Source: a virus. Taken from it: a stretch of DNA of 64,000 nt. The position numbers were made by a program, and so were the translations under genes. The notes below the pieces were generated by a model that saw nothing but the letters and a program-made list of their open reading frames with translations, did not search any database and had not been told where the DNA came from. Shown piece after piece: positions 23,479-31,763 of the stretch (the stretch's first letter is position 1; each line of letters starts with the position of its first letter). The stretch lies in IMG/VR virus record IMGVR_UViG_3300049845_000291, positions 62,001 through 126,000 of that record. One strand, given 5' to 3'.

Positions 23479-23711
23479 GATCTTGGCACCGAAGGCAGTG
23501 ACACACGCTGCCAGATGCCGACAGCTTCTTCTCTGGTCAGAACAACGCCAGGTGTGCTGAACACCAGGTCAGGTTCGATGTTGTACTTGGTCGGCGCTGG
23601 GCGCACAGCCTTGACCAGGTACAGGTCAGGCTGTTCTTGTGATGGGTACAGCCGTCCATGGAACCAGTACGCTCCAGGTTCCGTTGGCCAAGTTGCGCTC
23701 CATGTACTCAT
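23475..23711 (-). CDS. hypothetical protein (78 aa), leaderless start
   Basis: MSTWSATWPTEPGAYWFHGR, a Trp-rich small protein with YPSQEQPDLYLVKAV; the pattern recalls small phage proteins that begin (W)..PGWYWF. ATG 23711 is seven nt from a TACAAT box and lacks a ribosome site; an ATG at 23732 lies inside the promoter. It precedes RNA ligase 1 and overlaps it. Confidence 0.7.
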   Translation of the reverse strand: MSTWSATWPTEPGAYWFHGRLYPSQEQPDLYLVKAVRPAPTKYNIEPDLVFSTPGVVLTREEAVGIWQRVSLPSVPRS

Positions 23712-23718
23712 GAGGCGC

Positions 23719-23751
23719 ATTGTACGCCGCAAAGAGCACGAACTTGTAACG
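23719..23751 (-). promoter_or_regulatory. early promoter driving the RNA ligase operon
   Basis: TTACAA (23744-23749), 19-nt spacer, TACAAT (23719-23724), seven nt, ATG. A single TGTAACG (23745-23751) forms the -35. Confidence 0.68.
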
Positions 23752-23907
23752 TCAGAAGGTTCGGAACAGCGCCCAGCAGGCTAGGAATAGGTTCAGCGCC
23801 GCTGAAATACCGACCACCAAACGCAGGTTGCTGATCTGCTTGGACTGCTTCAGGTCGATGTCTTTGAGCTGTGTCGATGTGACAACATCATTGCTCAGGA
23901 TCTTCAT
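23752..23907 (-). CDS. small membrane protein (51 aa)
   Basis: Open frame MKILSNDVVTSTQLKDIDLK with a polar first half and a hydrophobic C-terminal helix (LVVGISAALNLFLACWALF). ATG 23907 has GGAGAAATC upstream and overlaps the 3' end of the Pro-rich gene, so it belongs to that late operon. One-span C-tail proteins of this kind can be holin- or antiholin-like; unproven. The stop abuts the early promoter of the RNA ligase operon. Confidence 0.6.
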   Translation of the reverse strand: MKILSNDVVTSTQLKDIDLKQSKQISNLRLVVGISAALNLFLACWALFRTF

Positions 23908-24712
23908 ATACGATTTCTCCTTCTTCCAACTTCAGCAATCCTACCTTGGGTGTTGCTGGCTGGAAAACGGTCTTTGGTTGGTGTTTCGTGTCAGCCACCG
24001 ATGCTGCCACCTCGGTCATGGTGATCTTCAGTTCCTTTGGTGGAGCTGCCTTGATCTTAGGTGGAAGCACTGCAAGCTGCTCGAGCTTTGTTGACCGTGG
24101 TACCGGTGCGCTTTTCACGATCTCAAGCGGGTCAAGCTCAACCTTGTGCTCGGTCACAGGCACCGGGAGCTTGAAGTCTAGTCTCTTTGACTTTGGCTTA
24201 GGCGTAGCGATCTCTGCTGGTTTCCTTTCTTCTGGAACTTTGAGGACAGACTTGAGCAAAGAGATAGGGGCCGCTGGCACCTGTGAAGGAGCCGGTGTCA
24301 GAACTGGCGCCGGAACAGGTGGAGATACAGCGATCGCAGGAGCTGGGGCTGGAGCTGGAGGTTGAGTGAGCGCAATAGTCGGCTCTGGCATTGGCGCTGG
24401 CATTGGCGCTGGAGCCAGTGTGATGGTCGGTTCTTGCTGAACCGGCGCTTCCGTAAATCCAACGCTGATGCTGTGGTTGATCGGGGTAAAGATCCTTCCG
24501 TTGATCAAGACCTCGATCTTGAACGGATGCGCCCCTTCACGGAAATCAGACGGAAGATCGATGGTGACCTCCCACTCATCGCCAGACAGCTTGACAGCTG
24601 GGAACATGAGAGCCGGAGATTCACCAACGACGCACCGGCATGATGGTGTTGCAGCGGTTCCCATCACGTTCACATTGAACGTGACTCGATTCGTTTGATC
24701 AACGTACAGCAT
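23888..24712 (-). CDS. Pro/Ala-rich late structural-type protein (274 aa)
   Basis: An N-terminal beta domain (~1-90, ending SISVGFTE) is followed by a Pro/Ala low-complexity stretch (~95-150, many PAP and APAP units) and a Lys/Pro-rich region, closing with a short conserved-looking tail LLKLEEGEIVYEDPEQ. The linker and tail suggest an extended connector on the particle. Late promoter 22 nt upstream, inside the preceding gene. No family recognised. Confidence 0.7.
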   Translation of the reverse strand: MLYVDQTNRVTFNVNVMGTAATPSCRCVVGESPALMFPAVKLSGDEWEVTIDLPSDFREGAHPFKIEVLINGRIFTPINHSISVGFTEAPVQQEPTITLAPAPMPAPMPEPTIALTQPPAPAPAPAIAVSPPVPAPVLTPAPSQVPAAPISLLKSVLKVPEERKPAEIATPKPKSKRLDFKLPVPVTEHKVELDPLEIVKSAPVPRSTKLEQLAVLPPKIKAAPPKELKITMTEVAASVADTKHQPKTVFQPATPKVGLLKLEEGEIVYEDPEQ

Positions 24713-25055
24713 GGTTCACCCTGAGGTTCTCGATATTTACGACGACCTTGGTGGGCTGAACATGGACGTCGGTCACGGTCACCAGCTCGAGCTGTGACCT
24801 GACCTCTTGGGTACTTGATCCACTGAGTTCTTGGAACTGCGCTGTAACCAGGATTCTTTCGAGCTCTGTTGGTAGTGCAGGAGGTTCCCACTTCTGCGGT
24901 GGCCGGGCGGTGATCCATTTCGATTGTGGGTTGCTTACCGCTGGGCCGATGACCGGTCTGAGCTCATCAATGAGCCTCTCCAGGACTATTGCACGCCGGT
25001 TCCCGCAGAACGCGTCAAGCGTGCTGCTGGTCAGGGTGCAGTAATTGATAGCCAT
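24699..25055 (-). CDS. hypothetical late protein (118 aa)
   Basis: MAINYCTLTSSTLDAFCGNR; two early cysteines, a helical middle, and C-terminal strands LELVTVTDVHV / KVVVNIENLRV. TAATG overlap with the upstream amidase-like gene, 14-nt overlap with the downstream gene. Could be a baseplate- or tail-associated small protein judging from the neighbours; unproven. Confidence 0.7.
   Translation of the reverse strand: MAINYCTLTSSTLDAFCGNRRAIVLERLIDELRPVIGPAVSNPQSKWITARPPQKWEPPALPTELERILVTAQFQELSGSSTQEVRSQLELVTVTDVHVQPTKVVVNIENLRVNHAVR
24734..24739 (-). promoter_or_regulatory. late promoter (TAAATA), minus strand
   Basis: GTCGTAAATATCG, 21 nt before ATG 24712, inside the 3' end of the 118-aa gene. 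Confidence 0.58.
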
Positions 25056-25690
25056 TAGACCCGCTTCTCGTAGATGACCTCGAAGTCAGGGCAGTGATAG
25101 AACATTGAAGGGGTCAGGTTCTTCTTGCGCTTGATCATCGCTTCGAAGTTTGCAAAGTCCTGCTCATAGTTCGGTTGGCCCTTGAGGACATTGCGAACAA
25201 GCTCGACGCAGCTCACGCGAGTGGCGTCGGCGATGTCGAACAGGTTGTCGTACTCCTTACCAAGCTCCCCAATCGCCGCGTCAAGCACGGTGCGCCACTC
25301 ATCCAGCGTCATGCTCTTAGGCTTGAGGAAGGCGACGCCTTGAATACCGCCAAAGACCTCGTCGAATGATGGCACCCGTGAACCTGAACCAACGGCCTCA
25401 ACCATGTCCCTTGATGCTGGCATCAGACGGAAGTCAGCATCAGTCTTGACCTCATCTTCGAGGTTGATCAGCACGTGTGACCAGCGACCCCAACGCCCAG
25501 TCAGGAACAGGTCACTCAGACCAATGAAGAACGATGACAGGTGGTTGCTGCGATACGTGCAGATCACCAGGTAGTTCTCTTTGAGCTGCGATCGGATGAA
25601 CTCCAGATCCTCATCAGGCAACCGACGTTTGGTGCTCCAGTGAATCTTGCCAATAAATTTGACGACCGCCTCAGTAATCCCTTTGAACAT
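25055..25690 (-). CDS. permuted papain-like (YiiX/C92-type) cysteine hydrolase (211 aa)
   Basis: H72 in RWSHVLINLE and C161 in RVSCVELVRNVL are in the order of circularly permuted papain-like enzymes (YaeF/YiiX group): His first, Cys later, followed by Glu. Such enzymes act as amidases or peptidases on murein or lipids. Within a fibre/tail block it might be a virion-borne wall or envelope hydrolase. ATG 25690 with GGGGTGATC before it is chosen over a longer reading that would overlap the upstream gene. Confidence 0.65.
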   Translation of the reverse strand: MFKGITEAVVKFIGKIHWSTKRRLPDEDLEFIRSQLKENYLVICTYRSNHLSSFFIGLSDLFLTGRWGRWSHVLINLEDEVKTDADFRLMPASRDMVEAVGSGSRVPSFDEVFGGIQGVAFLKPKSMTLDEWRTVLDAAIGELGKEYDNLFDIADATRVSCVELVRNVLKGQPNYEQDFANFEAMIKRKKNLTPSMFYHCPDFEVIYEKRV

Positions 25691-25694
25691 GTGA

Positions 25695-26213
25695 TCACCC
25701 CGTAAAGATGGCTGGCCAGAATCCGCTGAAGTTATAGGTTTCCGGCGCTGTTGAAGCGAGCATATTGACACGGTGTTGCTCCGCAACACCAAAGGCCGTC
25801 ATATCTAAAGTTGCAGCGGCGTTAAAGATGGACAGAGCGATAGCTGGTGTCATCTCGATGAATGATCCATCCATCGTTTTCCATTGAATTCCAGTAGGCA
25901 ACCCAGCGCCCATCATCACGAGACCAAGTTGTTGAATTCGCGATGTTTGATCAGAGTGAAACCACTTATTGATGGATGCGATAAACACACCACCATTTTG
26001 GCGCCGCGTGCGTTCATCCTGAATGGCAAGCCACATTCGATCCTTCTTCATTTGAAGGATCTCAGCGTCTAGTAATTCTTTCGTGGGGAGAGCTCCAGCG
26101 CCCTCGACAAGAAGGCTCTGATAATCTGCTGCCGAGCCCTGAGCTCGTACCACAAGCTCAGGGTGGTTCTGGACAATTGCATCAAGGTAATTTGGAATTT
26201 GGATGACGCTCAT
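25695..26213 (-). CDS. fibre-associated DUF4376-like protein (172 aa)
   Basis: Central block WKTMDGSFIEMTPAIALSIF (~108-127), preceded by RRQNGGVFIASINKWFHSD, matches the arrangement of DUF4376 domains found beside tail-fibre genes (a W..DG..I.LT...A..I pattern). These are thought to be fibre chaperones or small fibre parts. It lies right behind the repeat-rich fibre gene, with stop-start overlap. Confidence 0.68.
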   Translation of the reverse strand: MSVIQIPNYLDAIVQNHPELVVRAQGSAADYQSLLVEGAGALPTKELLDAEILQMKKDRMWLAIQDERTRRQNGGVFIASINKWFHSDQTSRIQQLGLVMMGAGLPTGIQWKTMDGSFIEMTPAIALSIFNAAATLDMTAFGVAEQHRVNMLASTAPETYNFSGFWPAIFTG

Positions 26214-28273
26214 CAGCCCACCTCTGTAATTTCATAGCTAGACACGAGAGCCCCGCCAAGATCGTTTCCGGCGCTTGTTGAATTGACATACCAAGTTCCA
26301 GAGCCCGCACCAATACCAACACGCATTGAGTACGTGATTTGATTAGTGGTGGCTGGACTATCAGACACCGCTAGCGTAATTGTTGTTGGGCGACCGCCAC
26401 CAGTGGCGTACCAGACCGCAGATCCAATGTTAAGGGACCCACGAAAGAGCGAAGCAATAACGATGCGGTTTGAGGTGCTGCTGTCAACCGTAAATGGTAC
26501 CGTGAACTTCATTGTTGAAGTTGACTTTGACGGCGAAATTGCGGTGCTCCAGATCTCCGATCCTTCAGTGATCGTAGGGGTAGTGTTATCGTAAGGGACA
26601 GCTGACGTACCTGAAGTCGACGGAATTATTCCCGTGTAGACCGCAAGAATACCGACGCCGCCTGAAACAACCGTGCCGATTTGATACCACTGTCCGTTTT
26701 GGTAGATTTCTGTCGCATTGAGCGTGCTGTTGTACCTAATTTCGCCATTGAGCGGCACTGCTGGCCGCTCAGCTGTTGTTCCAGTTGGAACAACCACACC
26801 CTCTGTTCCAGGAAGAACCGGATTTGGTGCTATGGCAACGGTTGGGTTGGCTGAGGTTCCTGCTCCATCTGCGACCGTGATCTGATTGGTCGTTCCTTGA
26901 ATGGCGCGGGTTGCCCATGTGTCCGCACCTGTGCGGACAGCAATACCCGTTGTGGTAAGCCCCTCAACTGCCGCTAGATCGTTAGCAAGAGCAAATGTTG
27001 GATTTCCACCAACACCAGCAGGGTGGGTGATGGTGATACCGGATGCTGGAGCCGTTAGTGAACGTGCTGCCCAAGTGTCTACATCAATTCGCGTGTAGAA
27101 ACCGGTGCCATTGAGCGTTTCGATGGCAGCGAGATCATTTGCAAGAGCAAAAACCAGCGTCCCGGCAGAAGTTATAGGGGCGCCAGTAATTGTCAACCCA
27201 GCTGCAGGCTGTGTCACATCTACAGAGGTAACGGTTCCATTTCCTGCTGATGCGTACTCCAAAGCAGTACCAGCGGCATTGACCCTGAGCACCTGCAGTG
27301 CTGTTCCGATCGTTGCGAGTCCTGTTCCACCATTTGCAGTCGGAATAATGCCGCTCAGTGCAATTGTTGGGTTAGCGGTGCTACCATCAGCAACTGAGAT
27401 GGTGATATTCTGTCCACCAACTAAAGTGCGGGTTGCCCATGTGTCCGCGCCCGTACGTACCGCGATGCCCGTTGTGGTAAGCCCCTCAACTGCCGCTAGA
27501 TCGTTAGCGAGCGTGAAGACCAGTGTACCAGCTGTAGTGATTGGCGAACCGCTGATCGTGAAGCCGGCTGTTGGAGCCGTTGCCGCAACCGAGGTAACGG
27601 TGCCAGTGCCACCAGTTTGGGCGCTGTTAACCCATGCCACACCGTTATATGACAGCACCTGCCCATTAGTTGGAGAGCTGATGATGACATCAGACAGGTC
27701 ATCTAAAGACAGAGAGATAGCTGCAGGTGCCACGGAGACCACACGACCAAATGTGTCAGTCGTGAAGACAGGAACCGAGTTAGCTGAACCGTAGGTTCCA
27801 GCTGCGCCGGCGGGAACCAGGTTGATTGTCGGATTGCCTGCAATCCCGTCACCATTATCGACGACAACGTTACCAGCGGTCCCGGTAAGAACGCGGGTGA
27901 CCCACGTATCAGCTCCAATCCTAGATGCGAGACCAGAACTAGACAGACCTTCTAGAGCGGCAAGGTCATTTGCCAGCGTGAATGTTAGCGTGCCAGCATT
28001 TTGAATAGGCCCACCAGAAATGGTGAGACCGGAAGATGGTTGAACAACGTTGATCTCAACGTCGCCATTTTGCAGGTGCCAATTCCAACTGGCGTCAGAT
28101 TCGCCTGACTTGATGTAAAGTTCGCCGTTGTCTCTTAGAAAGAGAGAACCACGCGGAGCTGGCGTGCCAGCTCCGACGCTTGGATCGACGTTCCCTGAAA
28201 AGATCGCGATGTCAGTTTCAGTGAATGCAAGACCATTCTCGAACTGAAACGCTAGTGATAGATCTGTCGCCAT
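26213..28273 (-). CDS. repeat-rich tail-fibre protein (686 aa)
   Basis: N-terminal ~60 residues contain PAPRGSLFLRDNGELYIKSG, a module also found in the next fibre gene. Then come four tandem ~70-aa units, each TISGxPIxxAGTLxFxLAND, LAAxExL, and ADTWxTR, typical of beta-helical fibre shafts. The C-terminal ~150 residues (NGEIRYNSTLNATEIYQNGQ onward) resemble a fibre tip. The ribosome site is weak. Adhesin role is inferred from repeats and neighbours. Confidence 0.8.
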   Translation of the reverse strand: MATDLSLAFQFENGLAFTETDIAIFSGNVDPSVGAGTPAPRGSLFLRDNGELYIKSGESDASWNWHLQNGDVEINVVQPSSGLTISGGPIQNAGTLTFTLANDLAALEGLSSSGLASRIGADTWVTRVLTGTAGNVVVDNGDGIAGNPTINLVPAGAAGTYGSANSVPVFTTDTFGRVVSVAPAAISLSLDDLSDVIISSPTNGQVLSYNGVAWVNSAQTGGTGTVTSVAATAPTAGFTISGSPITTAGTLVFTLANDLAAVEGLTTTGIAVRTGADTWATRTLVGGQNITISVADGSTANPTIALSGIIPTANGGTGLATIGTALQVLRVNAAGTALEYASAGNGTVTSVDVTQPAAGLTITGAPITSAGTLVFALANDLAAIETLNGTGFYTRIDVDTWAARSLTAPASGITITHPAGVGGNPTFALANDLAAVEGLTTTGIAVRTGADTWATRAIQGTTNQITVADGAGTSANPTVAIAPNPVLPGTEGVVVPTGTTAERPAVPLNGEIRYNSTLNATEIYQNGQWYQIGTVVSGGVGILAVYTGIIPSTSGTSAVPYDNTTPTITEGSEIWSTAISPSKSTSTMKFTVPFTVDSSTSNRIVIASLFRGSLNIGSAVWYATGGGRPTTITLAVSDSPATTNQITYSMRVGIGAGSGTWYVNSTSAGNDLGGALVSSYEITEVG
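26911..26986. repeat. intragenic fibre repeat, copy 1
   Basis: 76 bp nearly identical to 27433-27508, 522 bp (174 codons, in frame) apart; encodes the end of one shaft unit and the ADTWATR motif. Low divergence points to recent duplication or gene conversion. Confidence 0.7.
27433..27508. repeat. intragenic fibre repeat, copy 2
   Basis: Second copy of the 76-bp element at 26911-26986. Most of the differences cluster in one 15-bp stretch; the last ~35 bp are identical. Confidence 0.7.
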
Positions 28274-28298
28274 TCACAATCTCTTCAGGTGCTGTTCA

Positions 28299-29633
28299 TT
28301 AGAACGCGGCGATAGCTGAGATTCGCTGGGCCTTGACGTCAACGGCTGCGGTTGATTGGACGTTCAGCACAAGCGAACCACCCGACAGCGTAACAGTCGC
28401 TTGGAACCCAGTGATGTTTCCACCGCGGGTGAGAGCGGCAAAGATCGTCGAATCAACGCTGGTACCATTGTGCATCGCGAAGACCTTGAAGGAACGGATG
28501 CGGGTTGGGGTGGCGGTTTCACGAACGTAGACATCCCACTCGGCAGCAACTGCAGCAACGGTATCGACCGCAGAGATCGAGGTGACGTTGGTCAGCGTGG
28601 TGGTCAGGCTGGTAGCCGCGATGGCTGCGTCAAGCTTGCCAACAGCTGCGGTGACACTGTCGCCATCAACGATGTAGTTGTTGGTGCTGTAGTCAGGAGT
28701 GCCAACCCCGGCGGTCTTACCGAGATAATCGTTGATCGAGGCAACTTCACCATCTAGCGCAGTAACGTTCTGGTTGACGGTGTTGGCTGCAAGAATGACT
28801 TCGCCGTTTGCAACGGTACCGCCGATCTCAGCATCGAGCTTACCAATGGCAACTTCAAGGTTGTCACCGTCAGCGACGATGTTGACCGAGCTGTAGTCTG
28901 GCAGCTCGTTGCCAGCACCAGTCTTGCCCATGAAGGCATTGGCAAATGCCGATTCAGCATCAAGCTTACCAATGCCAGTTTCCAGGCTGTCGCTATTGGC
29001 AACTACTGTGGTGCTGGTGTAGGTTGGGAGCTCGTTACCTGGACCATCTTTACCGATGAAGGCGCGAATGAAGGCGTCCTCGTCAGAGGCGGAGCCCTGA
29101 ATCCAGATCCAGTCCGTACCGTCGTACTGGTAAGTCTTGCCAGCGTCAACACCGCCAACAACGTAGGTGGTGTCACCAGAAGATTCTGGGTTCAAGTCTT
29201 CTGTGAGAGTCCAGTTGCCAGACGTGCCGCTGACAACGAAGATGTTCTTGTTGCCGGTGACGCTTGCGCCAAGGATCCGCATACCGAGCGTGACTGGAAC
29301 GCCCTGGATCAGGTCATCGGCGTCAAGATCGGCCTTCAGGCTCGCGACATCGGTTGCCGTCGTGTCGATGACCGAAACCGGTTCACGCCAGGAAAGACCC
29401 GAAGACGCAACTGTGTTGACATAGTCCTCAGTTGCAATCTTCTTCCACTTGTCAGTGCCGACACCAGCGGCAACCTTCATGTAAAGGTCGCCGGAGGTGG
29501 TATCCGTGAAGTACGAACCGCGTGGGGCGGTGGAAGTATCACCGGAAGCGCCTGGAGCGCCTGCGCCGGTGAGGAATTGCGCTGCTTCATCGAGCTCAAG
29601 GCCACGATAAATGCGGAAGAAATCTGCTGCCAT
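28299..29633 (-). CDS. repeat-containing virion/fibre protein (444 aa)
   Basis: N-terminal ~60 residues include TAPRGSYFTDTTSGDLYMK, related to the neighbouring fibre. Residues ~200-340 hold three ~40-aa repeats of GKxGxGNELPxY ... VAxxDxLExxIGKLDA. The C-terminal ~90 residues (EWDVYVRETATPTRIRSFKV) form a beta domain seen in fibre or spike ends. AGGAGACAC and a late promoter precede ATG 29633. Confidence 0.78.
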   Translation of the reverse strand: MAADFFRIYRGLELDEAAQFLTGAGAPGASGDTSTAPRGSYFTDTTSGDLYMKVAAGVGTDKWKKIATEDYVNTVASSGLSWREPVSVIDTTATDVASLKADLDADDLIQGVPVTLGMRILGASVTGNKNIFVVSGTSGNWTLTEDLNPESSGDTTYVVGGVDAGKTYQYDGTDWIWIQGSASDEDAFIRAFIGKDGPGNELPTYTSTTVVANSDSLETGIGKLDAESAFANAFMGKTGAGNELPDYSSVNIVADGDNLEVAIGKLDAEIGGTVANGEVILAANTVNQNVTALDGEVASINDYLGKTAGVGTPDYSTNNYIVDGDSVTAAVGKLDAAIAATSLTTTLTNVTSISAVDTVAAVAAEWDVYVRETATPTRIRSFKVFAMHNGTSVDSTIFAALTRGGNITGFQATVTLSGGSLVLNVQSTAAVDVKAQRISAIAAF

Positions 29634-29670
29634 AGTGTGTCTCCTACTGGATCCTAAGGATCAATGCCTC

Positions 29671-29676
29671 TATTTA
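29671..29676 (-). promoter_or_regulatory. late promoter (TAAATA), minus strand
   Basis: TGACTAAATAGAG, 37 nt before ATG 29633; it drives the 444-aa and 686-aa fibre genes. Confidence 0.66.
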
Positions 29677-29677
29677 G

Positions 29678-30388
29678 TCAATGTTGAATGCGGGTGACAG
29701 TAACTTCGACGTCGAATGCCTCGTCGTTCTGCCAAACCAGTCTGATCTTTTTTAGGGCCGTGTCCAACACAATGCTGGCCGTTCCCAAAAACCGGTCGCC
29801 AACTCGCGAGCTGACATTCCAAGTTCCTGATTCAAGGTCATTCAACAAGTCACCGCGGACATTGCATAGAACCTCGAAGGTTGTTGAGTTGAAGTTCGAC
29901 GGCGCATACAGCGTCACGAAGAACTTGAAGCCGCGTTTTGTCGAGCTGTAATCAGCTTCATCGACGATCGCGGTCTGTGCGCCAAGTACGGTACTTGTTG
30001 ATGTTCCACCGGGCACGTCTCCAGCACCAGTCGAAACAGGCAGCTGCATTGCGCGCTGCATCGTCTCGGCTGTGACGCGATGGTCGACAAGCGTCTCATT
30101 TCCAACGGCGCTGGACCAAGCTTGCGCCGTTGTCCCTTCCATTCCACGATCTGAAAGGCTAAAGTACAGCGTATCGCCAACGCGCTGCGTGACCTTGATG
30201 ATCTCACGGGTGGTGGCCGCCTGGTCTTCAAGCGTGACTAGGAAGTACTCGCCAGGCCCTGGATTTGGGAACAGCGCACCATACCCCGCCATCACCGTCA
30301 ATGACGTTGAAGTCGCGCTAATAGGTGCGGTCAGGAGGCTGACCGCGTTGTTCGAAAACAGCTGAACCTCTGAAAGCGATACTGGCAT
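29678..30388 (-). CDS. virion-type protein (236 aa)
   Basis: Beta-rich; the GEYFLVTLEDQAATTREIIKV block and the later RGMEGTTAQAWSSAV segment (~82-96) match a pattern in phage tail proteins where a small-molecule or sugar domain joins a fibre. The C-terminal half resembles the end domain of the 444-aa protein (KRGFKFFVTLYAP, DEAFDVEVTVTRI). Directly upstream of the fibre genes, coupled to a small gene (overlap of one base). Confidence 0.72.
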   Translation of the reverse strand: MPVSLSEVQLFSNNAVSLLTAPISATSTSLTVMAGYGALFPNPGPGEYFLVTLEDQAATTREIIKVTQRVGDTLYFSLSDRGMEGTTAQAWSSAVGNETLVDHRVTAETMQRAMQLPVSTGAGDVPGGTSTSTVLGAQTAIVDEADYSSTKRGFKFFVTLYAPSNFNSTTFEVLCNVRGDLLNDLESGTWNVSSRVGDRFLGTASIVLDTALKKIRLVWQNDEAFDVEVTVTRIQH

Positions 30389-30588
30389 TATGCTCTCACT
30401 TTTCCTTGGTGTTCAGCAAGAACCTGTAGGAATCGCTGCTTCGACATCGTCGAATCAACTGCTTCCTTAAAGGCATCGACCTGATCAAGAGGCACCAGCA
30501 CCTCTAAACGATCGATCCCATGTTGAATCTTAAAGACTCGAAATGGCCTTTTACTTAGCGTGTTGTTTAGGTCCGCGATGAGCTTCAT
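30388..30588 (-). CDS. hypothetical protein (66 aa)
   Basis: MKLIADLNNTLSKRPFRVFK; two short strands and two helices, no membrane segment. One-base overlap with the next gene, four-base overlap with the previous, so it belongs to the late virion operon 31046-29678. Confidence 0.72.
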   Translation of the reverse strand: MKLIADLNNTLSKRPFRVFKIQHGIDRLEVLVPLDQVDAFKEAVDSTMSKQRFLQVLAEHQGKVRA

Positions 30589-31046
30589 CGAGCCCCCAAG
30601 TACTCAGCGTAAGTGGAAAGTACCGCGCGAATGGAATGTCCACGCCCAGATGGTGACTCGATCTGCGTGACCTGCTTCAGCGGCAGAGTTTTCAGGTCCC
30701 CAGCCTCATCTTCGCCATGCACCTGAAGCCCTTCGGCTAGCCTGGTCTTGACGAGCTTGTAAGCTTTGAGGCGGATCTTGAGCTGCCCGAAGAACACAAT
30801 GTCGTCAGGCTGCGGAAGGTGAACCTTGCGCGAGAAGGCACCGACTGTTTCAAAGGCCCCACCATCAGGGTGAACAGGGGTCTTATTGATCCCGATGATG
30901 TCCTTGAAGGACACCGCCAAAGGCTCGGGGCCGTCCTGCTCTACGAAGACGGCTGGACTAGCACGGTACGGTGCGTACGATAGAACGCGCAAGACTTTCT
31001 TGTCTCGCGTCGTGATCGTGTCATTTTTGATTGGAACGACGAGCAT
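30585..31046 (-). CDS. hypothetical late protein (153 aa)
   Basis: Opens MLVVPIKNDTITTRDKKVLR; the VSFKDIIGINKTPV and DIVFFGQLKIRLK blocks are beta strands of a small barrel-like fold. No family recognised. Late promoter 20 nt upstream and virion genes downstream suggest a structural or assembly role. Confidence 0.72.
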   Translation of the reverse strand: MLVVPIKNDTITTRDKKVLRVLSYAPYRASPAVFVEQDGPEPLAVSFKDIIGINKTPVHPDGGAFETVGAFSRKVHLPQPDDIVFFGQLKIRLKAYKLVKTRLAEGLQVHGEDEAGDLKTLPLKQVTQIESPSGRGHSIRAVLSTYAEYLGAR

Positions 31047-31066
31047 GCTAACCTAGGTCCTTCCTG

Positions 31067-31072
31067 TATTTA
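31067..31072 (-). promoter_or_regulatory. late promoter (TAAATA) inside a small palindrome
   Basis: The box lies within CCTGTATTTACAGG (31064-31077), a 14-bp inverted repeat, 20 nt before ATG 31046. Confidence 0.62.
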
Positions 31073-31083
31073 CAGGTGCTAGG

Positions 31084-31257
31084 CTATTTCACGTTCAGCT
31101 CGTCGTCGTCATCCTTAAGGTCATCGAGCTCCTCTTCGAGTAGCTCTTCCTCTAGATCGCGCAGGTACTGCTTAAATGAAGCACGTCGCTTGCGCGCACC
31201 TTCATCAAAAACCTTGTCCTTTTTCTTGCGACTACGTGTGTCGACGTGGCTTCCCAT
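31084..31257 (-). CDS. small highly charged late protein (57 aa)
   Basis: MGSHVDTRSRKKKDKVFDEG, then ARKRRASFKQYLRDLEEELL and a run of Glu/Asp to the C-terminus: a basic half followed by a very acidic helical half. ATG 31257 has GGTTGGGA just upstream; a TAAATA box lies 27 nt before it. Such bipolar small proteins occur among late-transcription and assembly factors, but no family is recognised. Confidence 0.62.
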   Translation of the reverse strand: MGSHVDTRSRKKKDKVFDEGARKRRASFKQYLRDLEEELLEEELDDLKDDDDELNVK

Positions 31258-31283
31258 TCCCAACCTGCATGTTACGAGGCTCC

Positions 31284-31763
31284 TTATTTATCGCCTTCAG
31301 CAGGTGTACGGGTGTCCAGCACCCAAAGAGTGCTGTCAGGAAGGTAGCGTGAGATCAGGGCGCTGACAACCTGCCAGTCAGCGCCGCCCAGGCCGCAGCC
31401 GATTAGTGGGTGATGGCAATCAGCAGAGGTAAGGCTCAAACCTTGCAGCTGCCAGGCCAGGGTGGCAAGTGCTTCATCGAGGGCGTCGTACGACGTGTAC
31501 CGACGCTTCTCGCGGCCGTAATACCGCTGACCGAACAGGTTCGCCACGTAAAGATCGGGAGTTACCTTCAAGACCTGAACCAGACCAAGCAGCTCATGGT
31601 CTGAAAAGAGCTTGCAGCGCTCCTCGTACCGCTCCCAGACAATGGGGTACTTGGCGCGCAGCTCCTTTGCAATCCCGGAGGCCATGACTCCCTGGCAGTT
31701 CACCTGGTGCATGATGACGCCTTTGGTGACGCCTGTAACGAGATTGCCGTTCACGATCTTCAT
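31284..31763 (-). CDS. macro-domain ADP-ribose-phosphate hydrolase-like protein (159 aa)
   Basis: Single macro domain: GNLVTGVTKGVIMHQVNCQG (6-25) then VMASGIAKELR, VANLFGQ, and GCGLGGADW near residue 123, all ligand-loop motifs of the Poa1p/ADP-ribose-1''-phosphatase branch. In tRNA splicing such enzymes act downstream of Tpt1 and cyclic phosphodiesterase. KptA lies 1.5 kb away and Rnl1 is in the same window. An upstream AAGGAG serves a 6-codon mini-ORF whose stop overlaps this ATG. Confidence 0.85.
   Translation of the reverse strand: MKIVNGNLVTGVTKGVIMHQVNCQGVMASGIAKELRAKYPIVWERYEERCKLFSDHELLGLVQVLKVTPDLYVANLFGQRYYGREKRRYTSYDALDEALATLAWQLQGLSLTSADCHHPLIGCGLGGADWQVVSALISRYLPDSTLWVLDTRTPAEGDK
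31285..31290 (-). promoter_or_regulatory. late promoter (TAAATA), minus strand
   Basis: GCGATAAATAAGG at the very end of the macro-domain gene, 27 nt before ATG 31257. Confidence 0.6.

Noticed and set aside
26213-28273. CRISPR-like array from regular repeats
   Set aside because: Repeats are long, coding and in frame (fibre shaft units); no short identical repeats with unique spacers are present anywhere.
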